Translations under genes and position numbers: made by a program
Notes under the pieces: model-generated
Database searches by the model: none
Told to the model about the DNA's origin: nothing
What the model saw: only the letters and a program-made list of their open reading frames with translations
Shown: positions 14,633-21,359 of the stretch, one piece after another
Layout: each line of letters opens with the position of its first letter
How positions within the stretch are numbered: the stretch's first letter is position 1
Assembly (NCBI RefSeq): GCF_001029435.1
Contig: NZ_LDOV01000010.1
Coordinates: forward strand, 496,001 to 560,000
Origin: Photobacterium aphoticum
GTDB taxonomy: Bacteria; Pseudomonadota; Gammaproteobacteria; Enterobacterales; Vibrionaceae
Direction: 5' to 3'
DNA length: 64,000 nucleotides

Positions 14633-14788
14633 ATGGAAATCTACCAAACGGTATTGGTTGCCGCTGCCACGGGGTTTTTCTCGGCCTTTGGTACCGGCAT
14701 TGCCATGAAAACGGATATTGCATGGATTAAAGAGATCATCAAATCTCACGAAAGCCGATTGGCAACCATTGAAAACAAGGGCGCGTAA
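14633..14788 (+). CDS. Single-span protein at end of late operon (51 aa)
   Basis: GGGAGC precedes the ATG. One N-terminal membrane helix (TVLVAAATGFFSAFGTGIAM) is followed by an amphipathic helix (WIKEIIKSHESRLATIE). This arrangement recurs in small phage lysis and accessory membrane proteins. Its stop codon lies inside the loop of the terminal hairpin. Confidence 0.55.
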   Translation: MEIYQTVLVAAATGFFSAFGTGIAMKTDIAWIKEIIKSHESRLATIENKGA

Positions 14789-14797
14789 TGCGCCCTT
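14777..14797 (+). terminator. Hairpin ending the late operon
   Basis: AAGGGCGC (14777-14784) pairs with GCGCCCTT (14790-14797). The stop codon TAA is in the loop. The stem is identical to the one at 224-244. Confidence 0.6.
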
Positions 14798-14897
14798 AGT
14801 CGTTTAAAGTTCGTAAGAGTCCATGCTCAATTTATTGCTATAAAACCATGTACTTATTGTGGTATTGTTGATGTTGTTTTTTAATGAAATCAAGAGC

Positions 14898-15731
14898 ATG
14901 AGCATTAAGATACCTGCACCATTGATTGCACTCTTAGCAAGAGAATTACCATCCATAGAAACTCATAACAGCATTGATCTTCTTTTTGATTCTGCTGATG
15001 CCCCAGAGTTGGACATTCGTGCTGAATTTAATAAATCAGAGAAAGTTTCTGCACGACTGAAAGAGATTAATAGATGCTCTAAAGAACCATTGTCAATCCT
15101 AGGGCGTATCATTGAAGGATATGTAGAAGTTGATGATGAGTATGAGTTAAAAAATTGTTTCAGCCCAGAAAAGACACTATCGTCACGTTCAAAGTTTAAG
15201 CACCAGATCTTAAAAAAATTACAAGATTACAATTTAAAATACCATGTGGGTGGGATGGTATCTTCAGGGCATTCAATTGCTAGCAAATCATTAGAATCTT
15301 TAATCAAAGAGTTTAATTTTCCAGCTATTGAGCAAGAGTTTTATCGTGCAGTTACAAAAGCGAATACAGAGCCTAGAGAGGCTGTATCTGCTGCATGTAA
15401 TATTTTAGAGTCAATTTTTAAGATTTTCATTCACGAGGAAAATTTACCCACACCGCAAAAGCAAGACTTACAAGGATTGTGGAAGGTAGTGAGAAAAGAG
15501 TTAGGATTTGATCCAAGTAAGCTCCAAGATGATGATTTAAAGAAAATTTTATCCGGAGCATTTTCTGTTGTTGACGGAATTGGTGCATTTAGAACTCATG
15601 CCAGTTCAGCACATGGTGAAGGAAAGAAAACTTACAATATCACGCCACGTCATGCAAAATTAGCCATCAACTCGGCACATACAATTGCACAGTTTATTCT
15701 TGAAACCTGGAATGAGAAACGTAATAGGTAA
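14898..15731 (+). CDS. Abi_C-domain protein, probable abortive-infection cargo
   Basis: The frame opens at 14859, but the ATG at 14898 (MSIKIPAPL) is the likelier start. The 277-residue product ends in a block GAFSVVDGIGAFRTHASSAHG ... ITPRHAKLAINSAHTIAQFILETW that fits the abortive-infection C-terminal domain (Abi_C, PF14355): the LRTxxxxAHG and PRHAxLAVNxAxTxAxFLLETW signatures. The family is tied to phage exclusion, though its chemistry is unclear. The gene is AT-rich compared with the virion genes, has its own upstream gap and terminator, and sits between the late operon and the right-end regulator: a typical cargo slot. Confidence 0.75.
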   Translation: MSIKIPAPLIALLARELPSIETHNSIDLLFDSADAPELDIRAEFNKSEKVSARLKEINRCSKEPLSILGRIIEGYVEVDDEYELKNCFSPEKTLSSRSKFKHQILKKLQDYNLKYHVGGMVSSGHSIASKSLESLIKEFNFPAIEQEFYRAVTKANTEPREAVSAACNILESIFKIFIHEENLPTPQKQDLQGLWKVVRKELGFDPSKLQDDDLKKILSGAFSVVDGIGAFRTHASSAHGEGKKTYNITPRHAKLAINSAHTIAQFILETWNEKRNR

Positions 15732-15736
15732 ACCAG

Positions 15737-15762
15737 AAAAGCCCGCTAATGCGGGCTTTTTT
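15737..15762 (+). terminator. Terminator between the Abi_C gene and the right-end regulator
   Basis: AAAAGCCCGC-TAAT-GCGGGCTTTTTT. The stem can work in both directions and serves two convergent genes. Confidence 0.85.
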
Positions 15763-15773
15763 ACGCCTGGTGA

Positions 15774-16259
15774 TTAGGACAATTGATTGCGGCGTTTCTT
15801 CTCAGCATGTTTAGCCTGAATCTGGCGGTATTGCTTTTTCTTTTGTTTGCTGATCGTCTCATGCAAGGGCTCATTGATGCGACGGCCACCACGGAAAGGC
15901 AGTTGGGCGACAACATGCGATCGCACCGGCACATAATCCAATTCATACAAACGCTTTAACGTGTGGTATTCATCGGCGCGGGTTGCCCACGACATCAATT
16001 CACTGGGAGTGAGTCGGCGGCCTTCGGGCGTGATGATCACACAATATTCCTCATCAATACGAAATCCACGCCAACGGGTATCGTCAGGCATGTAGCCACG
16101 GGCACGGATGATCAGCAATTTTTCAGCCATCGGATTTACATCAACTTCACCAGATAACCAACGCTTTACGGTGATATCTCGAACGTGGAACCACGCAGCA
16201 GCTTGTGGAATAGAATCAAAATTACGCCAAAATAGTTCTTTAAATGAGTGATGCAGCAT
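15774..16259 (-). CDS. DUF3653-type phage regulator
   Basis: The ATG at 16259 has TGAGG upstream; a GTG at 16271 is an alternative. The 161-residue protein opens with a helix-turn-helix-like segment (SIPQAAAWFHVRDITVKRWLSGEVDVNP), continues with GYMPDDTRWRGFRIDEEY...TPEGRRLTPSELMSW, the DUF3653 pattern of small phage proteins, and ends in a strongly basic tail (KQKKKQYRQIQAKHAEKKRRNQ). It is the only right-end gene on the minus strand, next to the attachment site. Its C-terminal part has a relic copy at 731-780. DNA binding is likely. Its role, in lysogeny or Xer control, is unknown. Confidence 0.7.
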   Translation of the reverse strand: MLHHSFKELFWRNFDSIPQAAAWFHVRDITVKRWLSGEVDVNPMAEKLLIIRARGYMPDDTRWRGFRIDEEYCVIITPEGRRLTPSELMSWATRADEYHTLKRLYELDYVPVRSHVVAQLPFRGGRRINEPLHETISKQKKKQYRQIQAKHAEKKRRNQLS

Positions 16260-16528
16260 GATGAACCTCACATTTTTTCTTATTCATTTTAAGTTTTTTC
16301 CGATTAATCAAACCCAGAGCAATCGGGTATGTCGATTAATTTGAAGCCTGAGCCAAATCGAAACATAATGTCTCGCAATGGCGGCCGGATATTGGCATTG
16401 ATGGTAGAGTGATATAAATCCCAGAAAAGGATTCTAACGGGATGTTTCCCAAGGAATTTTTATCAATAAGAACACACGTTTCGCGGATGACCCAAACCAA
16501 ATACTGATAATTAACATATCGACCCCTT
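16260..16528. other. Prophage right-end non-coding region
   Basis: This is about 270 bases upstream of the DUF3653-type gene and left of dif. It has no ORF with a ribosome binding site. It should hold that gene's promoter and possibly part of the phage attachment or replication origin, but I cannot point to a specific element. Confidence 0.4.
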
Positions 16529-16556
16529 AGTGCGCATAATCTATCTTATGTTAAAT
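16529..16556 (+). other. dif: Chromosome dimer resolution site dif / right attachment site
   Basis: The site reads AGTGCGCATAA (XerC arm), TCTATC (centre), TTATGTTAAAT (XerD arm). The XerD arm is identical to that of E. coli dif, and the XerC arm differs only in its first base (A, as in V. cholerae dif1). It should be fully functional for XerCD/FtsK resolution and marks the terminus of the chromosome. In an integrated element it is the right-hand product of XerC-mediated recombination. Confidence 0.92.
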
Positions 16557-16930
16557 AAGGTGTCTGGATTAGATAATCTAGGTCTATTTCCTTATTGTTA
16601 TCCTCATCAATTCCTTCCCTCGTATATCGGTGAGCTTTACAAGATTGTATCTAACAGTGGCATTTAACAGTATTGGCTATTTACCATAAAATAGGTAATT
16701 AACATCGTTATTTAAGCCCGGCTGCAAATGGTCAGTTTGCCTGGTGCTTCAATCCACTGTGAATTACTCTGCAGAGCTGACGCGATTGATCTGTGCATTT
16801 CAATCTCGTGTGCTTATCGCGTTTGTACTCACAACTCGTTAAACGGCATTATCCATTAGCGGTTTTCAGTTATGTCACGCGGCCTTGGTTTGCTTTGGCC
16901 TTTACATTAAGTCACGATGCCGTGAAAACA
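16557..16930. other. Chromosomal gap beside dif
   Basis: No gene, RNA or repeat recognised. A 98-codon frame at 16793-17089 overlaps yciH on the other strand and lacks support. Confidence 0.5.
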
Positions 16931-16957
16931 AAAAAGCCCGAGTCAAACTCAGGCTTT
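16931..16957 (-). terminator. yciH terminator
   Basis: On the minus strand, AAAGCCTGAGT-ttg-ACTCGGGCTTTTTT lies about 30 nt after the yciH stop codon. Confidence 0.85.
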
Positions 16958-16987
16958 CAATGTGGCATGTTGTGCGTAACGGTTAGA

Positions 16988-17311
16988 TTAACCGCCAGCC
17001 AATTTTACGGTGTGGCCTTTTTTCTCAAGCGCAGCTTTGATTACGTCGCGCTTGTCACCTTGAATTTCAATGGTGCCATCTTTTACTGAACCACCACAGC
17101 CGCACACTTTTTTCAGTTCTGCCGCCAGTAGCTTCAGTTGGGTGTCTTCCATGTCCAAGCCAGTTACGATGCAAACGCCTTTACCTTTACGGCCTTTGGT
17201 TTGACGCTGAATGCGAACAACGCCATCACCTTTAGGACGCTGCGGTGCAACTTTCTCTTCTTTGATGCGGCCAGTCTCTGTTGAAAATACTAAGCGGCTA
17301 TTATCGTTCAT
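16988..17311 (-). CDS. yciH: YciH, SUI1/eIF1-like translation factor
   Basis: The 107-residue product has the YciH signature: RIQRQTKGRKGKGVCIVTGL, then KKVCGCGGSVKDGTIEIQGDKRD and a terminal KKGHTVKLAGG. It belongs to the bacterial SUI1 family related to eukaryotic eIF1, which in E. coli acts on stringency of initiation complexes, though its physiological role is still unclear. Length and motifs are full and typical. It is divergent from the HAD gene. Confidence 0.93.
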   Translation of the reverse strand: MNDNSRLVFSTETGRIKEEKVAPQRPKGDGVVRIQRQTKGRKGKGVCIVTGLDMEDTQLKLLAAELKKVCGCGGSVKDGTIEIQGDKRDVIKAALEKKGHTVKLAGG

Positions 17312-17425
17312 TACAGAAATCTCATTAATTTTTGGAACTGTGAGTCAGGTACGCTCTTCAAATTTCTCATTTTCCAATGACCTGGCCCAAAATTATCAAT
17401 AACTCATACTGTAACGGAAACGCTC

Positions 17426-18031
17426 ATGATTAGGAACGTCATATTTGACTTTGGTGCGGTATTGTTTGATTGGCAACCAAAAAATATCGTCAAACGCTTC
17501 ACGACATCACCCGATGAGCAAGCCCTGTTACTGCGCGAGGTGCTGCATCATCCTGATTGGTTGTCCCTCGATCGCGGTACCATGCTGATGGCGGAAGTGA
17601 TTCCGAAGTTTGCCGCGCGAACTCGACTGAGTGAATCAAGGATGCAAGACTTCATACACCATATTTTAGACAACTTGATTGTGATAGATGAAACCTTCTC
17701 GCTGGTTGAAGAACTCAAAGACAAAGGCTATCGCTTGTTTTACTTAACCAATATGAGCAGTGCCTTTTTTGAAAACCTGAATGAGCGTCACCAATTACAT
17801 AGCTTATTTGAAGGTGGCTTAGTGTCTGGTAAAGAGCTCGTCATTAAGCCAGAGCCGGATATTTTCAACTTACTGGCGGAACGGTTTATGCTTGAGCCCA
17901 GTGAATCCCTGTTTATCGACGATCAACCCACAAACATCGATGCTGCAAAATCCCTCGGATTTAATGGGTATCTCTTCGCCGAACCGGCGCTAAGTTGCGC
18001 TGAAATTCGTAAATTTCTCATTAGTCACTAG
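17426..18031 (+). CDS. HAD-superfamily (subfamily IA) phosphatase
   Basis: The 201-residue protein has HAD motif I FDFGAVLFDW (the nucleophile Asp, but with Gly where most members have the second Asp: DFG-x-V), motif II LTNMS, motif III K141-type lysine in ELVIKPEPDIF and motif IV IDDQPTNIDAA. The DFGGV/DFGAV form is normal for the YihX/alpha-glucose-1-phosphatase-like branch. It likely dephosphorylates small phosphometabolites in the cytoplasm. The substrate cannot be inferred. It is a single gene with its own promoter region. Confidence 0.85.
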   Translation: MIRNVIFDFGAVLFDWQPKNIVKRFTTSPDEQALLLREVLHHPDWLSLDRGTMLMAEVIPKFAARTRLSESRMQDFIHHILDNLIVIDETFSLVEELKDKGYRLFYLTNMSSAFFENLNERHQLHSLFEGGLVSGKELVIKPEPDIFNLLAERFMLEPSESLFIDDQPTNIDAAKSLGFNGYLFAEPALSCAEIRKFLISH

Positions 18032-18126
18032 TATTGCTAGATATATCTGAATAATTCATCTAACGTTCAGTTGCGACTGCGATAATTATCAGTCGTTTAT
18101 ATTGAACTTGCTGACTAGGAGGTTTC

Positions 18127-18636
18127 GTGAAGAAACTGCTCATCCCTGCCCTGTTTTTCCTTTCCTTATTTAACATCAATGTCGCGATGGCAGATTGTGA
18201 CGGCGACAAATCTATTGTCGGGCAAGTGGAAACCATCAAAGTGCATGAACTCGGTATGGATTATTTAGCGCGCATTGATACCGGCGCAGCAACAACGTCT
18301 ATCCATGCGAAAGACATTAAAGTGCTGGGTGAAGACAGTGACAGCGATAACATGCGTGATCACCTTGGCCACACGGTAGAATTTACCTCTTACAATGAAA
18401 AAGGCGAAGAAGCCAAGTTCAAAGGTAAGATAGTGAAAGTCAGTAAGATCCGAAATGCGCAAGGTGTTGAACGTCGCTATGCGGTGAAGATGGATCTAGG
18501 TTGGAATGGCCAGCATAAAACAGTGAATGTGAACCTGCGTGATCGCAGCAAGTTAGAATACAAACTGTTAATTGGCCGCAATTGGCTAAGTGGTGATTAC
18601 CTGGTTGATGTCGATAAAGAAGACGACGCAGATTAA
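18127..18636 (+). CDS. Periplasmic retropepsin-like aspartic protease (RimK/Zn_protease family)
   Basis: The GTG start has AGGAGG seven bases upstream. A signal peptide (MKKLLIPALFFLSLFNINVAMA) precedes the mature protein. The DTGAATTSIHA motif with catalytic D51 defines the PF05618 retropepsin-like group, formerly annotated ATP-dependent zinc protease. The C-terminus LLIGRNWLSGDYLVDV is the second conserved block. Members dimerise to form the active site. The role in the periplasm is unknown; some homologues pair with RimK-like ligases, but none is adjacent here. Confidence 0.82.
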   Translation: MKKLLIPALFFLSLFNINVAMADCDGDKSIVGQVETIKVHELGMDYLARIDTGAATTSIHAKDIKVLGEDSDSDNMRDHLGHTVEFTSYNEKGEEAKFKGKIVKVSKIRNAQGVERRYAVKMDLGWNGQHKTVNVNLRDRSKLEYKLLIGRNWLSGDYLVDVDKEDDAD

Positions 18637-18661
18637 TCACGATACACTAAATTCATTCAAC

Positions 18662-18691
18662 AAAAAACGCCCACACCGTTGGGCGTTTTTT
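18662..18691. terminator. Bidirectional terminator
   Basis: AAAAAACGCCC-acaccgtt-GGGCGTTTTTT between two convergent genes. Confidence 0.88.
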
Positions 18692-18707
18692 ATGACCAAA
18701 GTAAATC

Positions 18708-19067
18708 TTAGCGCGAGGCACTTCGTTGTAATGCCGCATCAATATGGCGCTTAATCGCATCGGCGTGGCCTTTCAACAATCGCGTTCCCGCCATCACATA
18801 CCAGTCATTCGGATAGCCGGTATCATTACGCAGCTTGAACCCTTTGTAGTCCATGGTCAATTGCTGTGGCTGTTTCTTACTGACGATGCTTTCAAATTTT
18901 TCCGGCGGCATGAAGGTATTCATTTCGTACCACCAATCAATGCTCTTTTTTACTAATGAGAGTTTATGTGTGATCGTTCGGCCCTCGATGACGGCACTCC
19001 ATCCATCTTCCCGGTTGTTCACATTTTCAATGCGATGGCCTCGGTGTAATAGTTGTTTCTTTTGCAT
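18708..19067 (-). CDS. DUF3319 protein
   Basis: The 119-residue product contains two halves of the same design: RGHRIENVNNREDGWSAVIEGRTITHKLSLVKKSIDWW and YKGFKLRNDTGYPNDWYVMAGTRLLKGHADAIKRHID. This internal duplication is the hallmark of DUF3319, a family largely confined to Vibrionaceae. Function is unknown. It is small, soluble and ends in a basic tail. The convergent neighbour shares its terminator. Confidence 0.8.
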   Translation of the reverse strand: MQKKQLLHRGHRIENVNNREDGWSAVIEGRTITHKLSLVKKSIDWWYEMNTFMPPEKFESIVSKKQPQQLTMDYKGFKLRNDTGYPNDWYVMAGTRLLKGHADAIKRHIDAALQRSASR

Positions 19068-19182
19068 AAACCCTACTCTGCGCTAGTTACTCGCGATCTT
19101 CTCATTACTGACAGTTTAAACATCAAGTTAACTTTCTGTCTGTGAACAAGCAGTTATATTTGTTATTTGTCCCTAAGATTTT

Positions 19183-19220
19183 AACACTAGTGTTTGACCA
19201 ATGTATATTTGTGCTAGACT
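19183..19220 (+). promoter_or_regulatory. Candidate operator and promoter of the recombinase gene
   Basis: AACACTAGTGTT (19183-19194) is a perfect 12-bp palindrome touching a TTGACC -35-like box (19194-19199), with TAGACT 15 nt further on. Spacing is short, so the promoter call is tentative. The palindrome is clear. Confidence 0.4.
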
Positions 19221-19250
19221 AAATAAAATTATAATGCATTAGGTTAATCC

Positions 19251-20222
19251 ATGACGAAACAGATTTCACCCATCGAAGATGAACAATTGTGTGCGGAGAG
19301 CATCCGAATTTTCAGCAAACCTCTGTCATCTAATGATGAAATGGCCGCATTAACCCGTCATCAGTATGCAAAAAATACAGTGATATCCTTCACTAACGAT
19401 TGGAATGCGTTCGTTACCTTTTGTCATGAGAACAAAATCCCTGCATTACCGGCGAAAGCTGACACCGTACACCGCTATATAGAGAAAATGTCCGCCTCAC
19501 GTAAGCTTGCCAGCCTAAAACGTTACATCGTAACCATTTCATTAGTGCATCGTTGCCACTGTCTTGCTGACCCTTGCTCTAAAACAGAAATCCGTTTGGC
19601 GATGAAAAAGCAGCAGCTGGAAAAACATAACGATGCCCAGAATGCGGCGGCCTTTAGAGATGAACATTTACAGCAACTACTGGAAAGCTACGCCCTGTCG
19701 ACCAAACTCAAAGATGTTCGCGATGTTGCCATATGGGCGGTGATGTTTGAAGCAATGCTCAAACGCAGCGAATTGGCGGCACTTGTTATCGATGATCTGA
19801 CGTTACACACCAACGGACTGATTGATGTCACGGTAGGTCCAAACACCATCGCGTTAAGTTCAGTCGCCTCTAAAGCTTTACAACGCTGGTTGGTGATCGG
19901 GTTGATTCATGAGGGCTTTGTTTTTCGTCGTATTGATCGCCACAGCAATATTGGCGATAACCCGCTTGACCACTCTTCTATTTATCGCGTATTCCGCCGC
20001 GCCAGCGATGAACTTGGCATGGCGAAAGCAGACATTTTCTCTGGTCAATCACCACGTGTGGGAGCGGTAAAAGATCTGTCTGACGCTGGCCTCTCGATTC
20101 CTGAAATTCAAGAACAGGGACGCTGGAAAAGCCCTGCCATGCCTGCTCAATATGCAGGAAACACCGACCGCCATGAGAAAGAAGTCGCCAAATACGTTAA
20201 GGACAAACCGTGGGAAAACTAA
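19251..20222 (+). CDS. Lone tyrosine recombinase
   Basis: The 323-residue protein has an N-terminal SAM-like core-binding domain (about 30-125) and a C-terminal catalytic domain. R172 (KRSEL), R269 (SPRVG), a GRW in place of the usual LGH box, and the nucleophile Y301 (AQYAG) can be placed. Where most relatives have H-x-x-R, this protein has Q266-S-P-R269. It resembles stand-alone chromosomal vibrio recombinases rather than XerC/XerD (about 300 aa, HLLRHS-type box). No element or attachment repeats flank it. It sits 2.7 kb from dif. Activity and substrate are unknown. Confidence 0.8.
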   Translation: MTKQISPIEDEQLCAESIRIFSKPLSSNDEMAALTRHQYAKNTVISFTNDWNAFVTFCHENKIPALPAKADTVHRYIEKMSASRKLASLKRYIVTISLVHRCHCLADPCSKTEIRLAMKKQQLEKHNDAQNAAAFRDEHLQQLLESYALSTKLKDVRDVAIWAVMFEAMLKRSELAALVIDDLTLHTNGLIDVTVGPNTIALSSVASKALQRWLVIGLIHEGFVFRRIDRHSNIGDNPLDHSSIYRVFRRASDELGMAKADIFSGQSPRVGAVKDLSDAGLSIPEIQEQGRWKSPAMPAQYAGNTDRHEKEVAKYVKDKPWEN

Positions 20223-20413
20223 CCTTTTCTCTGTAAGGCTTTTGCAAACAGTTTTAGCTTGTTGATGTCAGACCATTTTCAATGTGCCGAGGGGTATTAT
20301 CCAAAGGTTACATCAATTATTAATTATAGTGCGTTAGATTAAGCTGGTAGCATGGGAAAATATGCTGGTTCAATATCGTGTTTGATGTGGGTAAACATAA
20401 GCTGGTTTTGAAC

Positions 20414-21058
20414 TCACGGACTCTCTTGCGGCGCGTCATTCCAGTGGTCATCGTAGCCTTTTTCAATATCAATCGGCACGGTAATGCGTTCGAATAAGGC
20501 ATGCAATGGCGCTAAGTCCCCAAAGTAACCGGCTTGGTTTGCCGCTACCCATTCTTGTAATTGAATCCCTTCCCAACAGATTTCGTAACCCGCGTTAATC
20601 GCCAGAATTTCAAAGAAGATGCGTTGCACTCGCCCGTTCCCTTCCCGGAATGGGTGGATCACATTTAACTCACAGTAATAATGCGCGATACGTTCAATGA
20701 AACGCTCAAGCGGCAATCCCTGCAAATGATGCTCATCAGCTAGCGCTGCGAGTAGCTTATTCCCTTCTTTCTCGATATTCACCCAGTGGCAAAAACGGGT
20801 TTCCCCTTTGGTGATATCCACATGACGCAGCTTGCCGGCCCACGCATAAAGATCCTGAAACAAGGTATGGTGAATTTGCTGCAAATACGTCAGCGTAAAT
20901 TGATCAAATTGCGGCATAAAATGTTCAGCGCGGACACGGGTGAAGTCCCGCTCTGCCGCTTCCAATAAGACGTTATCTTTAATGGACAGTAAATTAATCA
21001 ACACATCACTGTCGGGATAGCAGTCTGGATCTTGGTGAACATCGTATTTATCGTGCAT
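20414..21058 (-). CDS. fic: Fic-family AMP-transferase toxin
   Basis: The Fic motif HPFREGNGR (residues 135-143) has every catalytic residue (His135, Glu/Gly loop, Arg143), and the flap region YAWAGKLRHVDITKGE is typical of FicT-type toxins. The 214-residue size is normal for a class I toxin with no built-in inhibitory helix. FicT proteins AMPylate DNA gyrase and topoisomerase IV. The yhfG-type gene just upstream overlaps by 11 nt and supplies the antitoxin. A chromosomal toxin-antitoxin pair close to dif may stabilise the region. Confidence 0.9.
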   Translation of the reverse strand: MHDKYDVHQDPDCYPDSDVLINLLSIKDNVLLEAAERDFTRVRAEHFMPQFDQFTLTYLQQIHHTLFQDLYAWAGKLRHVDITKGETRFCHWVNIEKEGNKLLAALADEHHLQGLPLERFIERIAHYYCELNVIHPFREGNGRVQRIFFEILAINAGYEICWEGIQLQEWVAANQAGYFGDLAPLHALFERITVPIDIEKGYDDHWNDAPQESP

Positions 21059-21236
21059 AGTGCAAGGTCAACTCAGCAATCTTTTCCGCTTCAGTTAATA
21101 CGATTCGGTCTAAATTAGGCAATGTTTCCACCCAATGGATCCCTTCTAATCGCATGCTCGCTTTGTAGTTTCGGCTCTGTAACTGCTTAAACCGTTGCTG
21201 CTTTTGTGTTTCGGTCAGTGCTGTTGGCTTGGTCAT
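21048..21236 (-). CDS. yhfG: YhfG/FicA-type antitoxin
   Basis: The 62-residue protein contains SMRLEG (residues 27-32), matching the class I Fic inhibitory motif [S/T]xxxE[G/N], whose glutamate blocks ATP binding in the Fic active site. The flanking SRNYKAS...GI text fits the YhfG (DUF2559) family that pairs with Fic in enterobacteria and vibrios. It overlaps fic and is translated first, as expected for an antitoxin. Confidence 0.85.
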   Translation of the reverse strand: MTKPTALTETQKQQRFKQLQSRNYKASMRLEGIHWVETLPNLDRIVLTEAEKIAELTLHYAR

Positions 21237-21314
21237 GCTCTGACTATCCTTTGTACGCCGTTAACTACCTCTTAAAGTATAATGGCGATATCATTCAAAT
21301 CTATCTGGCTACAA

Positions 21315-21347
21315 AATAAAAAAAGCCGAGACTCGCTCGGCTTTTTT
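21315..21347 (-). terminator. ddl terminator
   Basis: AAAAAAGCCGAG-actcg-CTCGGCTTTTTT lies directly after the ddl stop codon on the minus strand. Confidence 0.88.
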
Positions 21348-21359
21348 CTGATGTCATCG

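Larger units (their letters stand above)
2394..16556 (+). mobile_element. Corticovirus (PM2)-like prophage integrated at dif
   Basis: The element carries HUH Rep, P9-like packaging ATPase, P2-like double-jelly-roll major capsid protein, many small membrane proteins and a lysozyme-like virion protein, the hallmark set of PM2-related viruses. There are no tail, portal or terminase genes. PM2 itself is a lytic ~10-kb phage, and PM2-like prophages are known in aquatic bacteria. At about 14 kb this one is larger because of two cargo blocks and extra regulators. No integrase or resolvase is encoded. The dif-like bracketing sites imply use of host XerC/XerD. All structural genes are open, so it may be functional. 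Confidence 0.88.

Noticed and set aside
16793-17089. 98-codon frame next to dif
   Set aside because: It overlaps yciH and its terminator on the opposite strand, with no ribosome binding site.
19251-20222. Recombinase as the integrase of the prophage
   Set aside because: It lies 2.7 kb outside the right attachment site, beyond core genes, and the element's ends are Xer sites.
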